Source of the DNA: Seonamhaeicola sp.
GTDB taxonomy: Bacteria > Bacteroidota > Bacteroidia > Flavobacteriales > Flavobacteriaceae
Length of the DNA: 64,000 nt
Direction of reading: 5' to 3'
NCBI RefSeq assembly: GCF_028281565.1
Contig: NZ_JANQJQ010000010.1
Coordinates: 93,470 to 157,469, forward strand
Notes under the pieces: model-generated
What the model was told of the DNA's origin: nothing
Seen by the model: the letters and a program-made list of their open reading frames with translations, nothing else
The model's database searches: none
In this document: piece after piece, positions 1 through 8,756 of the stretch
How the letters are laid out: each line of letters opens with the position of its first letter
Numbering within the stretch: the first letter of the stretch is position 1
Position numbers and translations under genes: made by a program

Positions 1-1
1 G

Positions 2-451
2 GAAGATGCTGAAATGCACTTTGGAATTAAACCGGAAGGCATTAGTGTTCAAACCGAAGGACACAATGTTAAGGCAGAGGCATTCTTGTCTGTTTGTCAG
101 CAAATGATGGAGAAATTTCCAAGAGCTAAAAAGGTAATTACTACTTTAAGAGGATCTATTTCTGCGTCTCATAATACCTGGGCAGGAGTATTATATGATG
201 GAAAAAAACTATTTGAAACACGTCAGTACCAAATTACTGATATTGTTGATAGAGTAGGTGGTGGCGATTCATTTATGGGTGGATTGATCTACGGATTATT
301 AAAGTACCCGGAAGATGATCAAAATGCTTTAGATTTTGCTGTGGCAGCATCTTGCCTGAAACATACCATTAAAGGTGATGCTAACTTAGTAACTGTTTCT
401 GAGGTTGAAAAACTAATGGGTGGGGACGCTTCAGGGCGTGTAGCCAGATAA
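2..451 (+). CDS. kdgK: 2-keto-3-deoxygluconate kinase, PfkB family (3' part only)
   Basis: Only the C-terminal ~149 residues are present; the frame is open to the left edge, so the apparent ATG at 14 is internal and roughly 190 residues lie outside the window. The remaining part carries the PfkB/ribokinase signature DRVGGGDSF, in which the last Asp is the expected catalytic base and the Gly run forms the anion hole. The family phosphorylates 2-keto-3-deoxygluconate to KDPG in the cytoplasm. The KDPG aldolase gene 87 bp downstream on the same strand supports this substrate over fructose or ribose. KDG arises from uronates such as alginate or pectin; the exact source cannot be read here. Confidence 0.85.
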   Translation, partial: EDAEMHFGIKPEGISVQTEGHNVKAEAFLSVCQQMMEKFPRAKKVITTLRGSISASHNTWAGVLYDGKKLFETRQYQITDIVDRVGGGDSFMGGLIYGLLKYPEDDQNALDFAVAASCLKHTIKGDANLVTVSEVEKLMGGDASGRVAR

Positions 452-456
452 ATAGT

Positions 457-528
457 GTTTAATTGTTGATCTGTTGAATCGTTTATTCGGTTTAACAGTT
501 CAACAAAAACACGAATCAACGATTAAAC
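457..528 (+). promoter_or_regulatory. Nested hairpin between the kinase and aldolase genes
   Basis: The outer arms gtttaattgttgat (457-470) and atcaacgattaaac (515-528) pair over 14 bp with one G-T wobble. Inner arms tgttgaa (472-478) and ttcaaca (499-505) also pair. There is no T-run, so this is not a simple terminator. It could be an mRNA processing or stability element separating kdgK from the aldolase cistron, or one of the palindromic intergenic repeats seen elsewhere in the window. Its function is unknown. Confidence 0.4.
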
Positions 529-538
529 ATTAAAGAAA

Positions 539-1204
539 ATGGCACAATTTACAAGAATTGAAGTTGCTCAGGCAATGAAAGAAACAGGGATGATCCCTTT
601 ATTCTTCAATAATGATATAGAATTAAGTAAAAAGGTATTAAAAGCATGTTATGACGGTGGCGCGCGTTTAATGGAGTTCACGGCTCGCGGTGATTTTGCT
701 CACGAAGTTTTTGGTGAATTAACCAAATATGCCGTTGCCGAATTACCGGGTATGATCATGGGCGTTGGCTCTGTTACTGATGCAGGACAAGCGTCTCTGT
801 ATATGTCTTTAGGAGCTAACTTTGTGGTAACTCCGGTTTTAAGAGAAGACATTGCCATCGCATGTAACCGTAAAAAAGTACTTTGGTCTCCGGGATGTGG
901 AACACTAACAGAGATAACCAGGGCAGAGGAATTAGGTTGTGAAATAGTAAAACTATTCCCCGGCGATATTTACGGGCCGCAGTTCGTAAAAGGCATTAAA
1001 GGGCCGCAACCCTGGACAAGCATTATGCCTACCGGAGGGGTATCTCCAACAGAAGAGAACTTAAAAGGTTGGTTTGATGCCGGTGTTACCTGTGTGGGTA
1101 TGGGATCAAAATTAATCTCAAAAGATATTATCGCTAATAAAGATTATGCTAAGTTAGAGCAAGATGTAAAAAATGCTTTAGCTATCATTAAATCTGTTAG
1201 ATAG
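539..1204 (+). CDS. eda: KDPG / 4-hydroxy-2-oxoglutarate aldolase
   Basis: This 221-residue class I aldolase cleaves 2-keto-3-deoxy-6-phosphogluconate to pyruvate and glyceraldehyde 3-phosphate, completing KDG catabolism. A single TIM barrel is visible. The Schiff-base lysine is K138 in EIVKLFPGD, the catalytic glutamate is E46 in MEFTAR, and the phosphate-binding segment is the late MPTGGVSP. The length is near the family norm. The start at 539 follows an A-rich stretch with no clear Shine-Dalgarno sequence. The gene probably shares transcription with the kinase gene 87 bp upstream. The same fold also serves keto-deoxy-phosphogalactonate, so substrate stereochemistry is not certain. Confidence 0.9.
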   Translation: MAQFTRIEVAQAMKETGMIPLFFNNDIELSKKVLKACYDGGARLMEFTARGDFAHEVFGELTKYAVAELPGMIMGVGSVTDAGQASLYMSLGANFVVTPVLREDIAIACNRKKVLWSPGCGTLTEITRAEELGCEIVKLFPGDIYGPQFVKGIKGPQPWTSIMPTGGVSPTEENLKGWFDAGVTCVGMGSKLISKDIIANKDYAKLEQDVKNALAIIKSVR

Positions 1205-1317
1205 TTATAATAGGTATTTAAGAATTAAGAGCTGCAATTTATTGTGGCTCTTTTCTTTTTATTCTGAACTTAAATTCGTTAATTCGCAACGCATTAAAAA
1301 TTAATAAACACAGAAAT

Positions 1318-2049
1318 ATGAAAATAGGAAAAATTTTAAGCGTTTTTGCTATAGCTTTAATAGTGGTGTCTTGTAATAAGAACGGTGCTCAATCCAAATC
1401 TTTAGAAACTGCTACAGATTCTTTAAGCTATGCCATTGGTATGGATGTAGCCAGAAATGTTGCTTCAAGTTTTGAAGGCGATGAGTTTGATCATGATCTT
1501 TTTTACCAGGGGTACATGAGTGTTACTGATTCTACAGATCTTTTAATAGATAAAACACTTGTTCAGGGCATTATCCAAACCTACATGCAGAAAAAGCAAC
1601 AAGAACAATTTGCAAAACAACAGGAAGAAGCAGCTAAAAAAGCTGAAGAGCAATTTGGAGATTTAAAAGCTGCCGGAGAAAAATTAATGGCGGACAACAT
1701 TTCTAAGGAAGGCGTACAAACTACAGAAAGCGGTTTGCAGTATATTGTTTTAAAAGACGTTGAAGGTGACAAACCAACAGCTGCCGACAGGGTAAAAGTG
1801 CACTACCATGGAACCTTGTTTGACGGTACCATATTTGACAGCTCTGTTGACAGAGGTGAACCTTCTACTTTTGGTGTTGGTCAGGTAATTAAGGGATGGA
1901 CAGAAGGACTACAGTTAATGTCTGTAGGATCTAAATACAAATTCTATATTCCTCAGGAATTAGCTTATGGTCATCAACAAAGAGGGCAGCACATCAAGCC
2001 TTTTACACCATTAGTATTTGAAGTAGAGTTGATTGAAATAGTGAAGTAA
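1318..2049 (+). CDS. FKBP-type peptidyl-prolyl cis-trans isomerase, lipoprotein
   Basis: The 243-residue product begins with a lipoprotein signal ending in VVSC (C19 lipidated). Residues ~25-140 form an FKBP_N-like dimerisation region containing a Gln/Glu/Lys-rich coiled coil. Residues ~150-243 form the FKBP_C catalytic domain, with the family-typical YHGTLFDGTIFDSS and GWTEGLQLM segments. The enzyme should accelerate prolyl isomerisation of envelope proteins in the periplasm, like Mip/FkpA. It stands alone, 113 bp after the aldolase gene, and ends at a strong terminator. Confidence 0.92.
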   Translation: MKIGKILSVFAIALIVVSCNKNGAQSKSLETATDSLSYAIGMDVARNVASSFEGDEFDHDLFYQGYMSVTDSTDLLIDKTLVQGIIQTYMQKKQQEQFAKQQEEAAKKAEEQFGDLKAAGEKLMADNISKEGVQTTESGLQYIVLKDVEGDKPTAADRVKVHYHGTLFDGTIFDSSVDRGEPSTFGVGQVIKGWTEGLQLMSVGSKYKFYIPQELAYGHQQRGQHIKPFTPLVFEVELIEIVK

Positions 2050-2073
2050 TAACTACAGGTTATAAATATTCGG

Positions 2074-2102
2074 AAAGCAGGAAGTTTACTTCCTGCTTTT
2101 TT
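2074..2102 (+). terminator. Rho-independent terminator after the FKBP gene
   Basis: Arms aaagcaggaagt (2074-2085) and acttcctgcttt (2088-2099) form a perfect 12-bp stem with a 2-nt nominal loop, followed by T residues. It lies 24 bp after the stop codon. Confidence 0.85.
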
Positions 2103-2140
2103 GTTTGTACTATTATAGTGCAATAAAGCGATCAAGGTTG

Positions 2141-2148
2141 TAACTTTG
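2141..2148 (+). promoter_or_regulatory. Probable -7 promoter box for era
   Basis: TAACTTTG matches the Bacteroidetes -7 consensus TAnnTTTG, 21 bp before the era start. No clear TTG -33 box is seen at the expected distance. The mRNA leader would be very short. Confidence 0.5.
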
Positions 2149-2169
2149 CACGGTAATTAAAAATCATAT

Positions 2170-3051
2170 ATGGCTCATAAAGCAGGTTTTGTAAATATTA
2201 TTGGTAACCCTAATGTGGGTAAATCCACCTTAATGAATGCGTTTGTAGGTGAAAAACTATCCATAATAACCTCTAAAGCACAAACAACAAGACACCGTAT
2301 TTTGGGTATTGTAAATGGCGATGATTTTCAGGTGTTGTTCAGCGATACCCCGGGCATCATCAAACCGGCATACGAGTTACAGGCGTCTATGATGGATTTT
2401 GTGAAGTCCGCTTTTGAAGATGCTGATATATTGGTTTATATGGTTGAAATAGGAGAACAAGCTTTAAAAGATGACGCTTTTTTCAAAAAGATTACCAATT
2501 CAAAAATCCCGGTTTTATTATTATTGAATAAGATTGATACATCAGATCAACAGAAACTGGAAGCACAGGTTCAGCTTTGGGCAGAAAAAGTACCAAATGC
2601 CGAAATTTATCCAATTTCGGCCCTGGAAGGGTTTCAGGTAAAAGAAGTATTCAATAGAATAATTGAGTTACTTCCGGAGTCACCGCCTTTTTATCCAAAG
2701 GATCAATTAACCGATAAACCGGAACGCTTTTTTATTAACGAAAGTATCAGGGAAAAGATCCTGCTTCATTATAAAAAAGAAATACCCTATGCCGTTGAAG
2801 TTGAAACCGAGGCGTTTCATGAAGAAGACAATATTATTAGAATTCGCTCTGTCATTATGGTGGAACGCGAAACCCAAAAAGGCATTATCATCGGTCATAA
2901 GGGCAATGCCTTAAAACGTGTTGGCGTTGAGGCCAGAAAGGATTTGGAAAAATTCTTCGGTAAGCAAATTCACTTAGAACTTTACGTAAAAGTGAATAAG
3001 AATTGGCGCAGTAATCAAAACCAGTTGAAACGTTTTGGTTACAACAATTAA
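2170..3051 (+). CDS. era: GTPase Era
   Basis: The 293-residue Era GTPase binds the 3' end of 16S rRNA and acts in small-subunit assembly. The G domain (residues ~1-175) shows G1 GNPNVGKST, a G3 DTPG and G4 NKID. The C-terminal KH domain (~200-285) contains the IGHKGNALKRVG loop. Length and order match the family. It has its own -7 box, 21 bp ahead of the start codon, and is followed by a small-RNA-like locus. Der, a second ribosome-assembly GTPase, is encoded less than 1 kb downstream. Confidence 0.97.
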   Translation: MAHKAGFVNIIGNPNVGKSTLMNAFVGEKLSIITSKAQTTRHRILGIVNGDDFQVLFSDTPGIIKPAYELQASMMDFVKSAFEDADILVYMVEIGEQALKDDAFFKKITNSKIPVLLLLNKIDTSDQQKLEAQVQLWAEKVPNAEIYPISALEGFQVKEVFNRIIELLPESPPFYPKDQLTDKPERFFINESIREKILLHYKKEIPYAVEVETEAFHEEDNIIRIRSVIMVERETQKGIIIGHKGNALKRVGVEARKDLEKFFGKQIHLELYVKVNKNWRSNQNQLKRFGYNN

Positions 3052-3110
3052 AAGGTAACCTACACTTTATTTTTAGATAATCATAACTTTACATAACTAA
3101 AATACATTTG

Positions 3111-3200
3111 TACCATCAGAGTTTGTTAAACTTTTGAGTTAGTTAGTTTAGTTATAGAAAGTCTTAAATGAGTCCTTCAATTAAGACTTTTTCTTTTTAG
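3111..3200 (+). ncRNA. Candidate small RNA locus A (intergenic, after era)
   Basis: The gap between era and the next gene holds no ORF. It contains a -7 box TACATTTG (3103-3110), an upstream TTTTAGATAA (3071-3080) at 22 bp, ~50 nt of AT-rich sequence and a hairpin with T-run. The 3' flank (3201-3223) repeats almost exactly at 21308-21329, where the upstream box and spacing also recur. Together this suggests a transcribed RNA of about 80-90 nt. Neither expression nor identity can be shown from sequence; relation to the Flavo-1 or 6S-Flavo RNA families was not testable. Confidence 0.4.
3158..3196 (+). terminator. Hairpin terminator of candidate RNA A
   Basis: aaagtcttaa (3158-3167) pairs perfectly with ttaagacttt (3181-3190) around a 13-nt loop and is followed by a T-rich tail. 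It could also end era transcripts. Confidence 0.7.
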
Positions 3201-3253
3201 TGAAACTCAATTTTGAGAAGCCTCATAAAACGTGGTCGAAATTGTATGTTGGA

Positions 3254-3778
3254 CTAACCTTGATGTATATCGGGGTCTGCTTCAGTCTCTTTTAGTACCC
3301 GATTCATAAAATTATTGAGTTTGTGCATCTCTCCTTTGCTGGAGGCTTTTCCAATACTACCCGCAAAATACAGGGTAAACCAAATAATTACCATCAGGAT
3401 CATGATACTGACTTGAAGTATAAAATCACTGTCTAATTTCCAGTTGGAATAAGCCCAGATGCCAAAACCAATAAATAAAGTAGCTACTATAAAATGCATA
3501 AACATGAACATGGTCCAAACCGTTGGGTTGGGGCCGAATAAGCCATACAGAAGACTTGTTTTTTCATCAATTTCATCAATTTCCAAGTGAAGTTGTGGGG
3601 TCCAAAACCGTTGGTCTTTTTTCGGGAATTTTATAAAGACATGATTGTCTAATCGGGTAACAATAAATTCAGATTGCTCCTTTTTAGCATCCTCAAAGGC
3701 TTTTAAAACAACTTCATTATTCTCATTAAGTTCTTTTTTAAACCGGGGTCTTAAAACAATGTCGTTAGCTGTTGGCAT
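3254..3778 (-). CDS. Conserved-looking two-helix membrane protein, function unknown
   Basis: The 174-residue protein is not recognised. An N-terminal soluble part (~1-80) is charged and reads like a small alpha/beta domain. Two hydrophobic segments follow (about 87-109 and 119-140), then a short basic/acidic tail. There is no signal peptide, so the N-terminal domain is probably cytoplasmic. It is transcribed against era and der and lies alone between them. Position near two GTPase genes does not establish a link with them. Confidence 0.7.
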   Translation of the reverse strand: MPTANDIVLRPRFKKELNENNEVVLKAFEDAKKEQSEFIVTRLDNHVFIKFPKKDQRFWTPQLHLEIDEIDEKTSLLYGLFGPNPTVWTMFMFMHFIVATLFIGFGIWAYSNWKLDSDFILQVSIMILMVIIWFTLYFAGSIGKASSKGEMHKLNNFMNRVLKETEADPDIHQG

Positions 3779-3846
3779 TTAGTGGGTAGTTTAGGTTTGT
3801 TAAAGTACTATTTTTTATTTAAACCCTAATAGTTTCTAAAAAGATG

Positions 3847-3854
3847 TACTTTTG
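3847..3854 (+). promoter_or_regulatory. Probable -7 promoter box for der
   Basis: TACTTTTG fits TAnnTTTG and lies 39 bp before the der start codon. A TTG -33 element is not obvious. Confidence 0.45.
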
Positions 3855-3893
3855 CAAAATGTTTCAAATTGAAACCGAAATCATTTAACGCAT

Positions 3894-5198
3894 ATGAGTA
3901 ACATAGTAGCTATTGTAGGGAGGCCAAATGTTGGGAAATCAACGTTTTTCAATCGTCTTATTCAAAGACGGGAAGCCATTGTTGATGCTGTTAGCGGCGT
4001 TACCAGAGACCGTCATTATGGTAAAAGTGATTGGAACGGAAAGGAGTTTTCTTTAATAGATACCGGAGGGTATGTTGTTGGGAGTGACGATATTTTTGAA
4101 GCTGAAATAGACAAACAGGTGGAGCTGGCCATTGATGAAGCTGATGCTATTATCTTTATGGTAGATGTAGAGACCGGTGTCACGGGCATGGATGAAGATG
4201 TTGCCAGGTTATTGCGAAAAGTAAACAAGCCGGTGTTCCTGGCAGTCAATAAAGTAGATAATTCCAAAAGGGCCGAAGATGCTGTTGAATTCTACGCTTT
4301 AGGGTTAGGCGATTATTATACCATTGCGAGTATTAACGGTAGTGGTACAGGCGAGTTATTAGATGCTTTGGTGGAAGCGTTACCTGATAAAGAAGAGGTT
4401 GAAGAAGAAAACTTACCGCGCTTTGCGGTGGTTGGGCGACCTAATGCCGGAAAATCATCGTTTATAAATGCCTTGATTGGCGAAGACAGATATATTGTAA
4501 CGGATATTGCCGGAACCACCCGTGATGCCATTGATACCAAATACAATCGTTTTGGTTTTGAGTTTAATTTGGTTGATACGGCCGGTATTCGCAGAAAATC
4601 CAAAGTAAAGGAAGATTTGGAATTTTATTCGGTTATGCGTAGCGTCAGAGCCATTGAACATGCGGATGTTTGCCTGATTGTTCTTGATGCTACCCGTGGT
4701 TTTGACGGTCAGGTGCAAAATATTTTTTGGTTAGCTGAACGTAATAGAAAAGGTATTGTCATTCTTGTCAATAAATGGGATTTGGTGGAGAAAGACCATA
4801 AATCTGTGAAGGAATACGAAAAAGCTATACGGAAGCAAATAGAACCTTTTACAGATGTACCTATTATATTTATTTCGGCGTTGACCAAGCAGCGTATTTA
4901 CAAAGCTATAGAAACTGCTGTTGAGGTTTATAAAAGTCGCTCCAAACGTATTAAAACCAGTGAACTTAATGATGTGCTTTTACCTATAATAGAACATTAT
5001 CCGCCCCCGGCGTATAAAGGCAAATTCGTAAAAATTAAATACATCATGCAGTTGCCAACACCGCAGCCACAATTCGCGTTCTTCTGTAATTTACCTCAGT
5101 ATGTAAAAGACCCCTACAAGCGCTTTTTAGAAAATAAACTCCGTGATAACTTTGGGTTTACGGGTGTGCCTGTGAGTGTCTATATGCGTAAGAAATAA
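3894..5198 (+). CDS. der: Ribosome-associated GTPase Der (EngA)
   Basis: At 434 residues this is a full-length Der, with two G domains in tandem and a C-terminal KH-like domain. The first P-loop is GRPNVGKST (~8-16) with DTGG and NKVD. The second is GRPNAGKSS (~182-190) with DTAG and NKWD. Der acts in maturation of the large ribosomal subunit. The start follows a 5' leader preceded by a -7 box, and it is monocistronic by spacing. Confidence 0.97.
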   Translation: MSNIVAIVGRPNVGKSTFFNRLIQRREAIVDAVSGVTRDRHYGKSDWNGKEFSLIDTGGYVVGSDDIFEAEIDKQVELAIDEADAIIFMVDVETGVTGMDEDVARLLRKVNKPVFLAVNKVDNSKRAEDAVEFYALGLGDYYTIASINGSGTGELLDALVEALPDKEEVEEENLPRFAVVGRPNAGKSSFINALIGEDRYIVTDIAGTTRDAIDTKYNRFGFEFNLVDTAGIRRKSKVKEDLEFYSVMRSVRAIEHADVCLIVLDATRGFDGQVQNIFWLAERNRKGIVILVNKWDLVEKDHKSVKEYEKAIRKQIEPFTDVPIIFISALTKQRIYKAIETAVEVYKSRSKRIKTSELNDVLLPIIEHYPPPAYKGKFVKIKYIMQLPTPQPQFAFFCNLPQYVKDPYKRFLENKLRDNFGFTGVPVSVYMRKK

Positions 5199-5400
5199 CA
5201 TTTCTTTACAATAGTTTATGCTTTCTTTAAGAAAGTTCATACTAAACTAGTTTTATCTTCGCTTTAGGTTTTTTTCTGTTTGTAATAAAATACGGCATAG
5301 AATTTGTAGTAAAATACATTGTTTTTTCATGCTGTGATTACTATTAAACACACATTAAAAGCTACATCAATCAATTGAACTAATCATCATCAATCAAAAA

Positions 5401-8181
5401 ATGAAGCAAACCTGTTTGTGTTTGGCATTATTCTTTACACTATGGTCTTTCTCTCAATCCAGGCCGTTTAAAATTTCAGGAAATTTAATTTCTGAAGAAA
5501 CCAATGAACCTTTAGATGCAGCTACTGTTTATTTGCAACGCGTTAAAGACAGCGCACTCATTTCCTATACTATATCAGATGAAAAAGGAAAGTTTATACT
5601 GGAAGACAAAACGTATGATGCTTCTGCCAACCTTTTTATTTCTTATATCGGCTATCAGACCTATTTTAAAAACATAGAATTTGACAAGGAAGCGGTCGAT
5701 TTAAAAACCATAAAACTTAAACAGGATCTGAATAATTTAGATGAGGTCGTCATTAATGCCGTAGCACCGATAACCATTAAAAAAGACACTATAGAATTTA
5801 ATGTAAAGTCGTTTAAAACAAAAGTAGGCGCCACTGTTGAAGACGTTTTAAAAAAACTTCCGGGGGTCGAGGTAGACCAGGAAGGAAAGATAACGGTTAA
5901 TGGTAAGGAGGTAGATAAAATACTGGTTAATGGAAAACCTTTTTTTGGTAACGACCCCACCATTACAACCAGAAATTTAACCAAAGATATTATTGAAAAA
6001 ATTCAGGTGGTTGATACTAAAACAAAAGCTCAGGCCTTTACCGGTGAACAGAGTGATAGTGAAAATAAGACCATTAATCTTACTATAAATAAAGAAAATA
6101 ATAAAGGAGTTTTTGGTAGAGTATCCGGTGGCTTAGGAACCGATGAGCGCTATGAATATGCAGGGATGTTTAACAGGTTTGATAACGATCAAAGACTTAG
6201 TGTGTTAGCCGGCGGGAATAACGTGAACTCCCCCGGGTTTAGTTTTGGAGAAATTGAAAAGATGTTTGGTGGTGCCAGGTCCGTTAGATTTAATGGCAAC
6301 GGCTCTTTTGAAGTTAATGGGCGTTCCTTTGGAGGCGGCCAGGGTATTACGGAATCCAGAAATGCAGGGGTGAATTATGCCGATGATTTTGGTGAGAAAC
6401 TGGAGCTAAGCTCCGATTATTTTTATTCAGGAAGTACCTCTGAAAATGAAACCAGAACCCAACGGGAGAATATTTTACCGGATTCCAGGTATTTCACAAA
6501 TTCAAATTCAAATAACGTCACAGACACAGATAATCATAGTTTTAACATGGGGTTTGATATAGAAATAGATTCAACCTTATATATCAACATAGATCCGTCA
6601 TTCAGGTATTCAAGTACACAATCTGTTAACTCAAATAATCAGGAGTCTTTTAACGAATCAAATGAATTAATAAATGAATCGAGCTCTGCATCGGTCGTGG
6701 ACAATGCCTCTAAAAACTTTAACAATAGGTTGTCGCTTACCAAGAAATATGGGGCTAACGGGGGCTTTATCAGATTTCATTTGAGCCATAGGATTAATGA
6801 ACGGGAGAGCGAAGACTTTTTTAATTCGGAAATTAATATTTATGGTGACAACCCAAGTGATCTTATAAGAGACCAGTTCACAGATGGTGAAAACAAAACC
6901 AATAATGTAAGCTCAAACATTTATTACAGAATACCCCTTATTTCGAATGAATTTTTCTTAAATCTAAAATACAACTACTCAAATAATAAAGAGGAAAACA
7001 GACGCAGCACTTATGAAAAAGATGCGTCTACCAATGAATACGATTTGTTTAATACGGATTTGAGTACGGATTTTGAATATGTAAACGAACAAAGCATACC
7101 GGGAATTGGTCTTAGTTACCGAAAGAAGGACTGGAACGCCCGGGTAGAAGGCAGTTATGTGTTTAGAACATTGGAAAACGCTGATGTACTCAGGCCTCAA
7201 TTTAATCTTAAAAGGCGATTTGAAGCCTTAGAATTAAGTTCCAGGCTTTGGTACAGGCTTAGTAAAACGGCTTCCATGTCTTTAAGTTATAACCTGGATA
7301 ATACGCCCCCGTCCATAGCTCAGATCCAACCCTTCAAAGATGTTACAGATCCCTTGAATACGCGGGTTGGAAATCCGGATATTAAGCCAACAAACAGGCA
7401 TCGCTTCTTTTTGTGGTTTCATAAATTTGACTTTCAAAAGAAAGTCGGTTTTAACGGTTCTTTTAGCGGGAATGTTATTCAGGATGAAATTGTTTCCAAA
7501 ACAACTATTGATGAAAATTTTGTTAGGGAAACAACGTATGCCAACGTTAACGGAAATAAGAATTTCAGAGGGTGGTTAGGTTTTAATAAGGCGGTTAAAA
7601 TAGATACTTTAAAAACCATTAAGTTTAATATGGGAGGGTCAGGGAACTATAATAAAAGAGTGAATTTTAATAATGATGTAAAATATGCCAGTAAGGTTAG
7701 TACCGTTTCTCCGTTTGTTGAAGTGTCCCTGGATTGGAAGGATGTAATGGAGTTTAGTACAAGATACCAATTGAATTTTACAAAAAACACCTATGACCTG
7801 GAGTCTTTTGATAACAGGGATTTTACATTTCACTCCCTGCACTTCAATACTGCTACGTTTTTACCTAAACATTTGGAATGGCGAAATAATGTGCAGTATA
7901 ATTACAATCCTAATATTGCCGAAGGGTTTCAAAGAGGTGCCTGGTTTTGGAATGCCACACTGTCGTATTCTTTTATGAAAGAGAAAGCTATTTTGTCATT
8001 AAAGGCTTATGATCTACTGAACCAGAATACCAATGCAAGACGTACTGCCAATCAGAACTTTATACAGGATTCACAGAGTACCGTGCTGCAACAGTATTTT
8101 ATGTTAGGTTTTAGCTGGAAGTTTAATAGCCTTGGAAAAAAAGGGGAGATTAGAAACCGCAATTTCCGTTGGAGGCATTGA
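5401..8181 (+). CDS. Outer-membrane beta-barrel protein with carboxypeptidase-like regulatory domain
   Basis: The 926-residue protein has a signal peptide (~1-20), an N-terminal carboxypeptidase-regulatory-like beta-sandwich (~22-110), a plug-like segment (~120-215, with ATVEDVLKKLPGVEVDQEG) and a long Asn/aromatic-rich barrel ending in an aromatic residue cluster. This is the architecture of the OMP_b-brl_3 type of TonB-receptor-like proteins. There is no adjacent SusD gene or TonB partner, so a polysaccharide role is not supported; it may transport or anchor another ligand. About 200 bp of leader precede the start. Confidence 0.85.
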   Translation: MKQTCLCLALFFTLWSFSQSRPFKISGNLISEETNEPLDAATVYLQRVKDSALISYTISDEKGKFILEDKTYDASANLFISYIGYQTYFKNIEFDKEAVDLKTIKLKQDLNNLDEVVINAVAPITIKKDTIEFNVKSFKTKVGATVEDVLKKLPGVEVDQEGKITVNGKEVDKILVNGKPFFGNDPTITTRNLTKDIIEKIQVVDTKTKAQAFTGEQSDSENKTINLTINKENNKGVFGRVSGGLGTDERYEYAGMFNRFDNDQRLSVLAGGNNVNSPGFSFGEIEKMFGGARSVRFNGNGSFEVNGRSFGGGQGITESRNAGVNYADDFGEKLELSSDYFYSGSTSENETRTQRENILPDSRYFTNSNSNNVTDTDNHSFNMGFDIEIDSTLYINIDPSFRYSSTQSVNSNNQESFNESNELINESSSASVVDNASKNFNNRLSLTKKYGANGGFIRFHLSHRINERESEDFFNSEINIYGDNPSDLIRDQFTDGENKTNNVSSNIYYRIPLISNEFFLNLKYNYSNNKEENRRSTYEKDASTNEYDLFNTDLSTDFEYVNEQSIPGIGLSYRKKDWNARVEGSYVFRTLENADVLRPQFNLKRRFEALELSSRLWYRLSKTASMSLSYNLDNTPPSIAQIQPFKDVTDPLNTRVGNPDIKPTNRHRFFLWFHKFDFQKKVGFNGSFSGNVIQDEIVSKTTIDENFVRETTYANVNGNKNFRGWLGFNKAVKIDTLKTIKFNMGGSGNYNKRVNFNNDVKYASKVSTVSPFVEVSLDWKDVMEFSTRYQLNFTKNTYDLESFDNRDFTFHSLHFNTATFLPKHLEWRNNVQYNYNPNIAEGFQRGAWFWNATLSYSFMKEKAILSLKAYDLLNQNTNARRTANQNFIQDSQSTVLQQYFMLGFSWKFNSLGKKGEIRNRNFRWRH

Positions 8182-8251
8182 TAGAGGCAACCTAAAACCT
8201 ATTTAGTTATAGGGAAAATAGTTCGGTCTTTAATTAACATAGTATTTATAT

Positions 8252-8731
8252 TTATTTCCAGTCTTTAATAATGGAATCAAGGACTTTGTCTATACCCTGA
8301 TAATATAGTCCGTTTTTAAATTCAGGTACAATAATGTTATCAATGATCCCCTTGCAATAATCATCAGTTAAAATTTTCTCTGTGCCATACCCGGTTGCAA
8401 TACTTATCTGTCTATCATATTTTGAAACGAGAATCAAAAGACCATTGTCTTTTTCTTTTTTGCCAACACCAAATTGGTTAGCAACTTTTGTTGCATATTG
8501 AAGCGCTGTAAAGTTTTTTGGTAATGAATCTAAAGTGTAAATACATATTTCATTTGTAGATGTGGCTTCGTAATCAATTATTTTGTTAGTTAAACTCAAA
8601 ACTTCCTCTTTAGAAAATAATAAAGCATTATCCTGAACAACTTTTTGATTGAATTCTAATGTGTTTTGCGAATTAGTTTTGCAAGAATATATCAGGGTAA
8701 ATAGTGAAATAAAAAGTAAAAACTTCTTCAT
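8252..8731 (-). CDS. TPM-domain lipoprotein (third TPM gene of the lemA operon)
   Basis: The frame extends upstream to 8842, but those codons only mirror the Gly-rich end of the preceding gene in another frame. The credible start is MKKFLLFIS at 8731, 25 bp after the stop of the upstream gene. The 159-residue product has a lipobox IYSC (C17) and one TPM (TPM_phosphatase) domain with the typical NGLLILVSKYDRQISI and ATGYGTEKI segments. TPM domains occur in the photosystem repair protein Psb32 and in proteins next to LemA; in bacteria their activity is largely undefined. It has neither the transmembrane segment nor the Gly tail of its neighbour. Confidence 0.85.
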   Translation of the reverse strand: MKKFLLFISLFTLIYSCKTNSQNTLEFNQKVVQDNALLFSKEEVLSLTNKIIDYEATSTNEICIYTLDSLPKNFTALQYATKVANQFGVGKKEKDNGLLILVSKYDRQISIATGYGTEKILTDDYCKGIIDNIIVPEFKNGLYYQGIDKVLDSIIKDWK

Positions 8732-8756
8732 AATAAATTTTAGGTGTAAATATAAT

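Noticed and set aside
7367..7978. Plus-strand frames of 70 and 61 codons within the barrel gene
   Set aside because: They are out-of-frame shadows inside a clearly coding region.
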